Shown here: positions 16,870 through 24,686 of the stretch, in pieces | Layout: each line of letters begins with the position of its first letter | How positions within the stretch are numbered: position 1 is the stretch's first letter | Assembly: GCA_944391535.1 (NCBI GenBank) | Contig: CALXTY010000005.1 | Location: 1 to 34,255 of the forward strand | Direction of reading: 5' to 3' | Source of the DNA: an uncultured Alphaproteobacteria bacterium | Lineage (GTDB): Bacteria > Pseudomonadota > Alphaproteobacteria > CAAGCB01 > CAG-977 | Length of the DNA: 34,255 nucleotides | Translations under genes and position numbers: made by a program | The notes under the pieces: generated by a model | The model's input: the letters and a program-made list of their open reading frames with translations, nothing else | Told to the model about the DNA's origin: nothing | Database searches by the model: none

Positions 16870-17359
16870 TTAAAGTTTTGTCTTCACAAGAGATGTGTGG
16901 AAATTTTTCAAAAGAACAACTGTTTTTTTTTGCTCTTGGCAGAAAAAGCTCAGACTGTGATAAAAAGCAACCGCTTCCTTATTTTCGACAAAGACACCCA
17001 ACCGTATTTCTCGGACTTTTTTTTGCCTGACAGATTTGTTTCAACTTCAACATCAAAGCTCGTCCGATCCTGCGATAATATTGATCAACACAAAGTGTAA
17101 ACAGAACAGATGCGGGGTCTTTTTAAATATGGCTTTTTCTCAAAAGAGAGCGAAAAGAAGCCATTGCTTTTTTGATTTTTTCGCGGTTAAAATAACTTTA
17201 CTTTCATCTGAAATTGATTCGTTAAAAAAAATTTCCTCATGTATATTCAAATCTGAAAAAAAAATGATGAAATCAACAATTATGAAACTTTCTGATTTGA
17301 ACGGACATATCCAGAATGACATCAATTTCAAAAAGATCAGCTTTTTGAACAGAAAATAT
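16870..17359 (-). pseudogene. Decayed GNAT-family N-acetyltransferase
   Basis: On the minus strand, pieces of one GNAT protein appear in order in different frames: FSVQKADLFEIDVILDMSVQ at the N-terminus, then KKSKKQWLLFALF, EKAIFKKTPHLFCLH, the acetyl-CoA-site region TLCVDQYYRRIGRALMLKLK, and REIRLGVFVENKEAVAFYHS with SLSFFCQEQKKTVVLLK. The lesions are an ATA where the start ATG would be expected (17359-17357, behind AAAGGGA), a stop and frame change near 17275, an in-frame TGA at 17142-17140, a frame change near 17100, and another at the run of eight T at 17017-17024. The region therefore explains the 580-base gap between the VirB8-like gene and the tRNA. Confidence 0.8.
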
Positions 17360-17397
17360 TTTTTCCCTTTCAGCTTTTAATTTAACATAAACAGTTC

Positions 17398-17426
17398 TTG
17401 ACGTAAAAGCAACAAACGTTTATAAG
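17398..17426 (+). promoter_or_regulatory. Sigma-70 promoter of tRNA-Val
   Basis: TTGACG (17398-17403) and TATAAG (17421-17426) with a 17-base spacer. Predicted transcription start about 17433, some ten bases before the mature tRNA. Confidence 0.8.
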
Positions 17427-17443
17427 AAAAACGATCCTTTGTC

Positions 17444-17518
17444 GGGCACTTAGCTCAGTGGTAGAGCATTACCTTCACACGGTAGGGGTCACAGGTTCGA
17501 ACCCTGTAGTGCCCACCA
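17444..17518 (+). tRNA. tRNA-Val (anticodon CAC)
   Basis: Full cloverleaf of 75 bases with encoded CCA. The acceptor stem GGGCACT pairs with AGTGCCC, the D arm contains AGCTCAGTGGTAGAGC, the anticodon loop is TTCACAC, and the T arm contains GGTTCGAACC. Anticodon CAC reads GUG (Val). A weak AT-rich hairpin with T runs follows at about 17519-17545. Confidence 0.97.
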
Positions 17519-17563
17519 GTTATCCTTTTAATAACGTTTTTGCGTTTTTCAAAAGATATATAA

Positions 17564-19345
17564 ATGTTTGGGAAAATCACCGCGAAAATCAAGTCCATGA
17601 ATCTGGTGCGTAATTATTCGCGCATTTATCCTTACGTCAAACCGTATAGAGGCAGAGCCTTATTAGCCGTTTTAATCACAATTCCCATAGGATCTTTTGA
17701 CGCTTTGACGGCTTGGATTCTGAAACCGTATATGGATATTGTTCTGGTGGAAAAACAGGTTTCCGCCGCATCTTTTATGCCTTTACTGATTGTTGTTGCC
17801 AGCGCGATTCAAAGTTTTTGCAATTATGGCGCAGTGTATTTGAACACGTGGGTCGGTCAAAAAATCACCTGCGACTTAAAAAGGAAATTGTTTGAAAAAC
17901 TATTGCATCAGGATGCTGCCTATTTTGATCGGTCAACGTCCGGAGCCGTACAATTTCAATTCGGCACTGACGCGGAAATGGCTTGCAGCGGTCTGCTTTC
18001 GAATTTAAAAGTTTTTACAACACGCGTATTTTCATCAATTTCATTAATCGGCGTACTGATTTACAATTCGTGGCAATTAAGTATCGTGGCATTGCTTTTT
18101 ATGTTTGGCGCTTTATTGCCTTTATCCCGCGTACGCAAAAAAATCAAAGATCTGATGGGAAAACAAGTTATGACCGGCGGATTAATTTCAACGCATTATA
18201 TTGAAACATTCGGCGGCAACAGAGTGGTTTCTTCGTATAATTTGTACGATTACCAGATGAACAAATTCAACACCAGTCTGCAGTCTTTATTCAAAATCGC
18301 CATAAAAATGGTAAAAAAAACCGGACTTTTGTCTCCGATGATACACTTTATCATTTCTTTGGGAATAGCCGGCGTTATTTGGTTGGGCAGTTATTTGATC
18401 GTCCATCATCAAATTACCAGCGGGAACTTTGTTTCTTTTATTGCGGCGTTGTTAATGCTTTACACACCGATCAAAGGTATGGGAACCAGCGTGACAAACG
18501 TTCAGATGTCTTTTTTGGCCATGGAACGCGTTTTCGCTTTATTGGATTCAATTCCTTGCGTACGTAACAAAGAAAACGCGGTCAAATTGGAAAAGGTCGG
18601 ACAGTCAATAGAATATAGAAATGTCCATTTTTCTTATTTGCCGAACAAGCCTGTTTTAACGGATGTTTCTTTAAAGATTCCTGTTGGAAAAATGGTCGCT
18701 TTTGTCGGTAATTCGGGAGGAGGAAAAACAACTTTTGTTAATCTCTTGCCTCGTTTTTACGATGTAACGAAAGGGGATATTCTGATCGACGGAATTTCTT
18801 TAAGGGATTACGATTTAAACTCTTTAAGAGATCAGATCGCTGTTGTTTTCCAAGATAATTTTCTGTTTTCTGGAACGATACGGGACAATATTTTATTAGG
18901 TCTGACGGACTATACCGAAGAACAGTTGCACAATGCCGTCAAAAGCGCTTGTCTGGAAGAATTTATATCAGCATTGCCGAAAGGTCTTGATACGGATATC
19001 GGAGAACGGGGATCCTTACTTTCAGGGGGGCAAAAACAACGCATTGCCATCGCCCGCGCTTTTATGAAAAACGCACCGATTGTCATTTTAGACGAAGCAA
19101 CTTCGGCTTTGGACAACAAATCCGAAGCCATCGTTCAACAAGCAATCGACAATTTAATGAAAAACCGTACCGTATTAGTGATAGCTCATCGTCTTTCCAC
19201 GGTTCAAAATGCGGATATGATCGTTGTGATTAATGAAGGCAAAATCGTAGAAAAAGGCTCACATGACGAATTGTTGGCTTTAAACGGTGAATACGCGGCA
19301 TTATACAAAATGCAGTTTCGTAAAAAAGAAAAAACCGAAGAATAG
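17564..19345 (+). CDS. ABC exporter with fused membrane and ATPase domains (MsbA-like)
   Basis: A homodimeric type IV-fold ABC exporter, most like MsbA lipid A flippases; the substrate is inferred only. The 593 residues comprise an N-terminal six-helix membrane domain (about 25-325) and a C-terminal ATPase. The ATPase shows Walker A GNSGGGKTT near 384-392, the Q-loop VVFQDNFLF, signature [14 protein letters not shown], Walker B APIVILDEATSALD and the H-loop IAHRLSTV. The intracellular-loop motif FDRSTSGAVQFQFGTDAE is also present. It starts 45 bases after the tRNA, may share its transcription or have its own promoter in that gap, and no obvious terminator follows before the structured region at 19441. 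Confidence 0.92.
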   Translation: MFGKITAKIKSMNLVRNYSRIYPYVKPYRGRALLAVLITIPIGSFDALTAWILKPYMDIVLVEKQVSAASFMPLLIVVASAIQSFCNYGAVYLNTWVGQKITCDLKRKLFEKLLHQDAAYFDRSTSGAVQFQFGTDAEMACSGLLSNLKVFTTRVFSSISLIGVLIYNSWQLSIVALLFMFGALLPLSRVRKKIKDLMGKQVMTGGLISTHYIETFGGNRVVSSYNLYDYQMNKFNTSLQSLFKIAIKMVKKTGLLSPMIHFIISLGIAGVIWLGSYLIVHHQITSGNFVSFIAALLMLYTPIKGMGTSVTNVQMSFLAMERVFALLDSIPCVRNKENAVKLEKVGQSIEYRNVHFSYLPNKPVLTDVSLKIPVGKMVAFVGNSGGGKTTFVNLLPRFYDVTKGDILIDGISLRDYDLNSLRDQIAVVFQDNFLFSGTIRDNILLGLTDYTEEQLHNAVKSACLEEFISALPKGLDTDIGERGSLLSGGQKQRIAIARAFMKNAPIVILDEATSALDNKSEAIVQQAIDNLMKNRTVLVIAHRLSTVQNADMIVVINEGKIVEKGSHDELLALNGEYAALYKMQFRKKEKTEE

Positions 19346-19408
19346 TTTTCAGTTTTTAGCCCTTTATTCTTATTACCAAGACTGCGACGCAGACGGAGTC
19401 AAAATTTA

Positions 19409-19437
19409 TCGACTGAAATAAAAGTTTATGCTATCAT
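19409..19437 (+). promoter_or_regulatory. Candidate promoter for the structured leader
   Basis: TCGACT (19409-19414) and TATCAT (19432-19437) are spaced by 17 bases, placing a transcript start about 19444, just where dense secondary structure begins. Each box has two mismatches to consensus, so this is only suggestive. Confidence 0.4.
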
Positions 19438-19440
19438 CAG

Positions 19441-19715
19441 TGTATGTTTCGGTATTTGTATCGAAATACAGTACCTTTGCGGGTACGGAGCCGTCAGAAG
19501 CTCTCGTTGCATTACACGGTGACGATATAGCACCGTAAACCTTTGCATACTTGCTATGCAGGGTATATATCCCCGATTTCTTTTAAGGGTCGGGGAGCTT
19601 TGACGTATGTTCAGAAGTTATTCCTGTGCTCTGGAATGCTTTAAAGGTCAAAGGATCATTTTGTAATGCATGATTTCTGAACTCTCCGACCGCTTCTTAG
19701 CGGTCTTGTTTTTTC
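19441..19715 (+). ncRNA. Candidate structured RNA or cis-regulatory leader ending in a terminator
   Basis: About 275 bases without a reading frame but packed with hairpins: TGTA..TTTCG/CGAAATACA (19441-19470), GTACC/GGTAC (19471-19486), GGAGC/GCTCT (19487-19504), ACGGTG/CACCGT (19516-19536), a bulged ten-pair stem ACCTTTGCATA/TATGCAGGGT (19539-19564), TCCCCGA/TCGGGGA (19570-19596), and an outer stem TCAGAA/TTCTGA (19611-19680) enclosing ATTCC/GGAAT and ATCAT/ATGAT. It ends in an intrinsic terminator. The next gene's ribosome-binding site starts five bases beyond the T run, so it could be a riboswitch-like attenuator of that gene or an independent small RNA. It does not match tRNA, tmRNA or RNase P hallmarks. 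A non-coding remnant of an IS200/IS605-type element, which also carry hairpins, is an alternative. Confidence 0.5.
19688..19715 (+). terminator. Intrinsic terminator inside the leader of the large cysteine-rich gene
   Basis: Seven-base stem GACCGCT/AGCGGTC (19688-19694 with 19699-19705), loop TCTT, then TTGTTTTTT. It stands upstream, not downstream, of a gene with an excellent ribosome-binding site (AAGGAGG at 19720-19726), the layout of an attenuator. Confidence 0.8.
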
Positions 19716-19731
19716 TGTTAAGGAGGAAATC

Positions 19732-21243
19732 ATGATAAAATTTATGTTTCTTATATTCTGTTTCTTCGTCCCGAACATATCAAACGCTTTAAGTTTCGGG
19801 GACTTTAGTCAGGAAACAATCACTCTTGCCAAAGCTGTTAAATTAGGACGCGGTAAAAGCAATCTTTATTCCGTGTCAAATTTAAAAACAGAAGGCGCAA
19901 AAGCCAAAATTCTTTGTAAAGAAACCCCTTGTCCTGCGGGACAATATTTCAGCCAAGATTCCTGTTCTTGTTCCCCTTGTCCAAAAGGTCAGGATTGCGG
20001 TTGTTTTGCCACTTATGGTAACAGCCTTTTTGGTAGCCCTGTCGTATCCAACGGATACGGCAGTTGCGGCTGCCCTTCGGGAACAACCCTGACGGCTCAA
20101 CCGGGGAACCGTGCCGATAACACCGCCTGTAAATCCATTCCTTGCGAAGAAGGAGAAGATTGCGGTTGCAAAAACCGTTACGGATCCGATTATGTCGCCG
20201 ACGGTAAAGGCGGTTGTAAATACGACGGTATTTGTCCGCTGGGGCAATATTATTCCGCTTTTGGCTCCGGTTGCATCGCCTGTCCGGCCAATGCGACTTG
20301 CACAGGAAAATCTTGGAACATCATTTTTTCTGAAGCAAATTCTTCTTGCCATTGGAACGATTATACCTGTAACGCTCCGGGATTTGAATGCAAACCGGGT
20401 TACAGAATAACTTCAGGTACTGCTTGTATGACTTGTTCAACGCAATATGGCAAGGGTTGCAAGGCTTGTAATATGACCCAATGCCTGTCTTGCGAAGACG
20501 GCTATGTCTTTGATGCCGGTTCTGGCAAATGTACGGATCATTGTCCCGCGGGGCAATACATCAACGGCAATATGTGTTCAAACTGCCCCAAAGGAGAGGA
20601 TTGCGGGTGTAAAGAAACCTATGCTTCATCAATGTCCGTATCCAACGGCAGCGGATCTTGCGGTTGTCAGGAAAATTTCTATTTCACGCCGGCTCCGGGA
20701 AATAAAGCGGATTATACGGCTTGCAAAGGCGTTCCTTGTGCCGAAGGTGAAGATTGCGGTTGCGTCAATCGTTACGGATCCGATTATGTCGCCGATGGCA
20801 AAGGCGGTTGTAAAGAGCTGATTTGTCCGGCGGGACAAACCATTTACAACGGCAAATGCATTAACTGTCCGTCCGGAGAAGACTGCGGTTGTAATGACAC
20901 CTACGGTTCGCCGTCCGTATCAAACGGCAGCGGATCCTGCGGTTGTCCGGCAGGAATGTCTTTAACGCCGGCTCCCGGTAACAGACTTAACACGACAACC
21001 TGCCAGACAACGCCTTGTGCCAAAGGAGAAGACTGCGGTTGCGTCAATTACAAACTCGGATACGTTGCAAACGGTAAAGGCGGTTGTGAACAAAAAACCT
21101 GTTCCGCCGGTAACTATCTTTCCGGCGCGCAATGTTTGCCTTGTTCCGCAGGATCGGATTGCGGTTGTTTCGCAAAAGAACCCTACCATGGTAAATCATG
21201 GGCTTCAGACGGAACAGGCTCTTGTGATATCGTAATGAAGTAA
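19732..21243 (+). CDS. Large cysteine-rich repeat secreted protein with AKAVKLGRG motif
   Basis: Function unknown; 503 residues. AAGGAGG lies five bases before the ATG. A signal peptide covers about residues 1-19 (NISNA-LSFG), then LAKAVKLGRGKSN with AKAVKLGRG at 33-41. The remainder holds 58 cysteines, nearly 12 percent. Three long repeat units (about 83-163, 285-361, 379-452) follow the plan CPxGEDCGC, TYG, VSNGSGSCGCP, LTPAPGN, PCxxGEDCGC, NRYGSDYVADGKGGC; the first unit is the most diverged and a partial fourth begins near 471. Between units 1 and 2 lies a different segment (168-285) with GF-receptor-like CxxC motifs (CKACNMTQCLSCEDGYVF) like those of the small cysteine-rich genes at 8835-9938. 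Probably an exported, disulfide-stabilised rod displayed at the surface. No membrane anchor or sorting signal is visible at the C-terminus. Confidence 0.8.
   Translation: MIKFMFLIFCFFVPNISNALSFGDFSQETITLAKAVKLGRGKSNLYSVSNLKTEGAKAKILCKETPCPAGQYFSQDSCSCSPCPKGQDCGCFATYGNSLFGSPVVSNGYGSCGCPSGTTLTAQPGNRADNTACKSIPCEEGEDCGCKNRYGSDYVADGKGGCKYDGICPLGQYYSAFGSGCIACPANATCTGKSWNIIFSEANSSCHWNDYTCNAPGFECKPGYRITSGTACMTCSTQYGKGCKACNMTQCLSCEDGYVFDAGSGKCTDHCPAGQYINGNMCSNCPKGEDCGCKETYASSMSVSNGSGSCGCQENFYFTPAPGNKADYTACKGVPCAEGEDCGCVNRYGSDYVADGKGGCKELICPAGQTIYNGKCINCPSGEDCGCNDTYGSPSVSNGSGSCGCPAGMSLTPAPGNRLNTTTCQTTPCAKGEDCGCVNYKLGYVANGKGGCEQKTCSAGNYLSGAQCLPCSAGSDCGCFAKEPYHGKSWASDGTGSCDIVMK
20176..20795 (+). repeat. 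In-frame direct DNA repeats within the large cysteine-rich gene
   Basis: A 26-base block is identical at 20176-20201 and 20770-20795, 594 bases (198 codons) apart, inside longer imperfect repeats. Related blocks around SNGSGSCGC recur near 20638 and 20919. Recombination between copies would delete or duplicate whole units without breaking the frame. Confidence 0.8.
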
Positions 21244-21251
21244 CATAAAAA

Positions 21252-21285
21252 AAACAGCGAAGATTTTTTCTTCGCTGTTTTTCTT
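21252..21285. terminator. Bidirectional intrinsic terminator
   Basis: Twelve-base perfect stem (21252-21263 with 21269-21280, core CAGCGAAGA/TCTTCGCTG), five-base T loop, flanked by A and T runs. It ends both the cysteine-rich gene and the convergent membrane protein gene. Confidence 0.92.
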
Positions 21286-21797
21286 TAAGAAGCATATCTG
21301 TTTTTAAACCAATCCAGACAAACCTGTTTTTGATCTTTTTGAATCAGTTCCGGGCAGATGAAAGCCTGATACTTCTTATGAAAAATTCTGTCCGCCTTAA
21401 AACGCCAAGACAATTTATACGCCTGCGGATTTTGAATTTCCAGACACAGCATCTTACAGCCCAAAAAGCTTTTTTCGGCGATTGAAACCACATCGGCAAT
21501 CTTGATATCCGTTTCCGCATCGATCCGGATCATTTCGTCATCAATAACCAAATAAGGCCTTTTACAAATGTGGAAAAACCAAAAAGATAAATTGGAAAAA
21601 CCGACCGCTAATAAAACAACGCCCATAACAATCGGAAAAACATACAAAAACCACCAATGTTTAAACCAGATCCAGTTCCAACAACACGGGCATAAAATCA
21701 ACGGCAGAACCAACAAAACGGCCAACAGAACGGCCAGAGTTCCGAACAACAAAAAACCGTAACTTTTACGATAATTGAAAACAAGTTCCCGTCCCAT
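21285..21797 (-). CDS. Two-helix membrane protein with possible PH-like domain
   Basis: Not firmly recognised. 170 residues with two hydrophobic segments at about 14-36 and 47-75 separated by a Trp/Cys-rich turn (CPCCWNWIWFKHWW), then a soluble C-terminal domain beginning KRPYLVIDDEMIRIDAETDIKIADVVSIAEKSF. This order (two membrane helices followed by a strand-rich domain whose first strand reads as a default-value strand) recalls bacterial PH-domain and STM3941-type proteins, but that is a resemblance only. AAAGGA lies upstream of the ATG. It is monocistronic, converging on the cysteine-rich gene. Confidence 0.6.
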   Translation of the reverse strand: MGRELVFNYRKSYGFLLFGTLAVLLAVLLVLPLILCPCCWNWIWFKHWWFLYVFPIVMGVVLLAVGFSNLSFWFFHICKRPYLVIDDEMIRIDAETDIKIADVVSIAEKSFLGCKMLCLEIQNPQAYKLSWRFKADRIFHKKYQAFICPELIQKDQKQVCLDWFKNRYAS

Positions 21798-21889
21798 GTT
21801 TTATCCTTTCACAATGACATTAAAGCATACCGTCTTTCGGTTATATTGAAAGTCTATTTGTTAAAGTTAACTTCAAGTCAAGAATTTTT

Positions 21890-23083
21890 TTATTGATCGA
21901 CAATGGTTGCCAATCCGCCTTCGGCCGTTTCTTTATACAAGGCGGGTAAATCGTGTCCCGTTTTTTTCATGGCCGTCACGACATTATCGAAAGAAACGCG
22001 GTGTTGTCCGTCCGTATACAGCGCGTATTCCGCCGCGGCGACGGCACGATTGGCGGCGATGGCGTTTCGTTCGATGCACGGGATTTGAACCAGTCCCATG
22101 ACGGGATCGCAAGTCAATCCGAGGAAGTGTTCCAGACCGATTTCGGCGGCGTATTCGATTTGAGAGATTGTTCCGCCGAACAGCTGCGCCGCCGCGGCCG
22201 AAGCCATGGCGCACGCCACGCCGACTTCGCCCTGACAACCGACTTCGGCGCCCGAGATCGAAGCGTTTTGCTTGACGATATTGCCGACCAGACCCGCGGT
22301 GGCCAGAGCGTTAATGATTTCTCGATCCGTAAAGTCCTGATGATGTTTCAGGTAGTACAGAACGCCTGCGACAACGCCGCACGAACCGCAAGTCGGAGCC
22401 GTGACAACGATTCCCCTGCCCGCGTTTTCTTCGCTGACCGCCAGAGAATACGCGGACAACAGCCCCGTTCGCGCCAGATCCGGTCTTTGAGCGGAAGCTT
22501 TTTTATAAAAGGAATACGCCTTTCTTGCCAGACGAAGCCCGCCCGGCAAAACGTCTTCATGTTCCAAACCGTTTTTAACGGACTGCTGCATTTGATCCCA
22601 AACGGTTGTCAGATAGTCCCGTATTTCTTCTCCTTCGTTGTCAAAGACGATCGTCCAGATCGGACGGCCTTGCGTTTCCGCCCAATGAACGATTTCCGCA
22701 AATGTTTTAAACGAATAGACTTCTTTGGCAGGCGGTTCTCCTTCTTCGCGCAAAGCGCCCCCGCCGACGCTGTAAGCTGTCCACGTATCCGTCAAATGAT
22801 GCTTGTCATCAAAAGCCTCAAACTGCATCGCGTTTGTGTGAAACGGCAGGACGACCTCTTTTTTCCAAATGATTTCGGTTTTATCTTCTCCCAAAATATC
22901 AAGGATCGCTTTATCCGTAAAATGTCCTTTTCCCGTTGCCGCCAGACTGCCGTACAGCGTGACCTGATAAGAAGCCGCTTGCGGATTTTTTTCAAAAAAG
23001 CGTTGAGCCGCCCTTCTCGGCGCCATTGTATGACTGCTTGAAGGTCCCATACCGATTCTGTAAAGTTCTTTTAAAGATTGCAT
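21890..23083 (-). CDS. sdaA: L-serine ammonia-lyase, iron-sulfur dependent, single chain
   Basis: Deaminates L-serine to pyruvate and ammonia. The ATG at 23083 behind GGGAG gives 397 residues beginning MQSLKELYRIGMGPSSSHT, the correct N-terminal substrate loop of this family; the upstream open frame is not part of the protein. The beta domain (1-150) is followed by the alpha domain with cluster ligands in APTCGSCGVVAG, SGAEVGCQGEVGVACAMA and GLTCDPVMGLVQIPCIERN. It is shorter than the 454-residue E. coli enzyme but all cysteine motifs are present. The neighbouring polar amino-acid uptake operon is divergent and could supply substrate (inference). Confidence 0.95.
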   Translation of the reverse strand: MQSLKELYRIGMGPSSSHTMAPRRAAQRFFEKNPQAASYQVTLYGSLAATGKGHFTDKAILDILGEDKTEIIWKKEVVLPFHTNAMQFEAFDDKHHLTDTWTAYSVGGGALREEGEPPAKEVYSFKTFAEIVHWAETQGRPIWTIVFDNEGEEIRDYLTTVWDQMQQSVKNGLEHEDVLPGGLRLARKAYSFYKKASAQRPDLARTGLLSAYSLAVSEENAGRGIVVTAPTCGSCGVVAGVLYYLKHHQDFTDREIINALATAGLVGNIVKQNASISGAEVGCQGEVGVACAMASAAAAQLFGGTISQIEYAAEIGLEHFLGLTCDPVMGLVQIPCIERNAIAANRAVAAAEYALYTDGQHRVSFDNVVTAMKKTGHDLPALYKETAEGGLATIVDQ

Positions 23084-23222
23084 TTTGTTCTCCCGACAAA
23101 CTTTTTTTACCAGTTTAAACGGATATTTCCGATATGCAATATAAACAGAATTGTCATTGCATAAAAGAACGGGTTGTTTTAGAAAGAAAGCGGATTTTTT
23201 GATTTTAAAGAAAGAAAAGAAA

Positions 23223-24686
23223 ATGAAAAAATTCTTTTTCCTTTTTATCTTCTGCTCTCTGATGCCGACTTTGGCTTTTGCGCAGGGATTTCCTTCAGAA
23301 TTGAAAGATAAGATCATCGGGGTGCAACTCGGCACGACCGGAGACATCATGGTGTCGGACATTGATGAAGTGCGGATCGAACGCTACAACAAAGCCAACG
23401 ATGCCGTCCAGTCTTTGATGAATGAAAAAATAGACGCCGTCGTCATTGACGAACAACCGGCGTTGACTTTCGTTCAAAAAAACACGGGCTTGAAAATTCT
23501 TGAACGAGAATTTGCCAAAGAAAAATACGCCATCGCCTTGTCGAAAAAAAACAAAGCTTTAAAAAATCAAATCAACGGCATCTTATCCGAACTCAAAGCG
23601 GACGGAACAATGGATCGTATCGTTCAGAATTATATCGGTGAAAACAAAGGACAGTTTCCTTTAAAACTTTCTTTAAACGAAAAATATCCGAACGGCACTT
23701 TGATTGTCGCGACCAGTGCGACTTTTCCGCCTTACGAATATTACAAAGAAGCGCAAATTGTCGGAATAGATATGGATTTGGCAAAAACAATCGCTCATCG
23801 CTTGGGCAAAAAGCTGATTGTCGAAGATATGGAATTTGACGCGATTATCAATGCCGTCCAGTCCGGAAAAGCCGATCTGGGCATAGCGGGCATGAGCGTT
23901 ACGCCCGACAGATTGAAAAACGTTGATTTTACAAACAGCTATACGGCGTCAAAACAAGTCGTCATCGTCCGAGAAAAAACACAACAAACGGATACGGCTG
24001 TTTCTTTTGCCCAACGTTTTCAAAACGACTTTATTACGGACGCCCGTTGGAAATACCTGACAATCGGACTGGGGCACACCCTTTTGATTACGGCTTTGTC
24101 GGTTTTAATCGGGATCGCTTTGGGATCGATTATCGCCATTATTCGCGTTTCCCATGATAAAAACGCTTCCTTTCCGTTCTTAAATCTCGTGTGCCGCCTT
24201 TATTTGACGGTGATTCGCGCAACGCCCGCCATGATCCAATTGCTGATTATGTACTACGTTATCTTTTCAACAACGAACGTCAATAAAATCCTTGTCGCCG
24301 TTTTGGCGTTCGGCCTTAATTCCGCCGCTTATGTCGCCGAAATTATCCGATCCGGCATTCTGTCGGTTGATCACGGGCAAAACGAAGCCGGCCGCAGTCT
24401 GGGGTTGAACTTTTCCCAGACCATGCGCTTTATCATCTTGCCGCAAGCGTTTAAAAACGTTCTGCCCGCTTTGGCAAACGAATTTATCGTTCTGTTAAAA
24501 GAAACGTCCATTTGCGGCTATATCGGCCTGATGGATTTAACTCGGGGCGGAGATATCATTCGCAGTATTACGTATGACGCTTTTCTGCCGTTATTCGCCG
24601 TTGCTTTTATTTATTTGATTTTGGTTATGTTCTTAACGGCGGGAGTGTCGAAATTGGAAAAGAGGCTGAAAAGAAATGAACGCTGA
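23223..24686 (+). CDS. Amino-acid ABC transporter: circularly permuted binding domain fused to permease
   Basis: Polar amino-acid uptake (His/Glu/Gln family). The ATG at 23223 gives 487 residues with a signal peptide ending LAFA (about 19). The binding domain comes in inverted order: residues about 26-145 match the second half of an SBP_bac_3 protein ([48 protein letters not shown]), while residues about 160-255 match its first half ([59 protein letters not shown]). The permease follows from about 280, with the EAA loop [34 protein letters not shown]. Its end overlaps the ATPase gene start by 11 bases. Such permuted fusions appear to exist in other gut bacteria, so this is probably a real architecture, not an assembly artefact. 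Confidence 0.9.
   Translation: MKKFFFLFIFCSLMPTLAFAQGFPSELKDKIIGVQLGTTGDIMVSDIDEVRIERYNKANDAVQSLMNEKIDAVVIDEQPALTFVQKNTGLKILEREFAKEKYAIALSKKNKALKNQINGILSELKADGTMDRIVQNYIGENKGQFPLKLSLNEKYPNGTLIVATSATFPPYEYYKEAQIVGIDMDLAKTIAHRLGKKLIVEDMEFDAIINAVQSGKADLGIAGMSVTPDRLKNVDFTNSYTASKQVVIVREKTQQTDTAVSFAQRFQNDFITDARWKYLTIGLGHTLLITALSVLIGIALGSIIAIIRVSHDKNASFPFLNLVCRLYLTVIRATPAMIQLLIMYYVIFSTTNVNKILVAVLAFGLNSAAYVAEIIRSGILSVDHGQNEAGRSLGLNFSQTMRFIILPQAFKNVLPALANEFIVLLKETSICGYIGLMDLTRGGDIIRSITYDAFLPLFAVAFIYLILVMFLTAGVSKLEKRLKRNER

Noticed and set aside
16897-17380. Small plus-strand proteins of 67 and 114 residues
   Set aside because: They overlap the minus-strand GNAT remnants and show low-complexity Lys/Phe/Ser composition with no signals of their own.
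19441-19715. tmRNA, RNase P RNA, group II intron domain or cobalamin riboswitch
   Set aside because: None of the hallmark conserved stretches of these classes could be found by eye; only generic hairpins and a terminator are visible.
20164-20814. CRISPR array or tandem DNA repeat element
   Set aside because: The repeats are inside an open frame, spaced hundreds of bases apart and in phase with protein repeats, without spacers or cas genes.
21953-23041. Long plus-strand open frame (362 codons) opposite sdaA
   Set aside because: A mirror of the codon bias of sdaA, whose protein motifs are complete; the antisense product is Arg/Phe/Asp-rich with no recognisable family.
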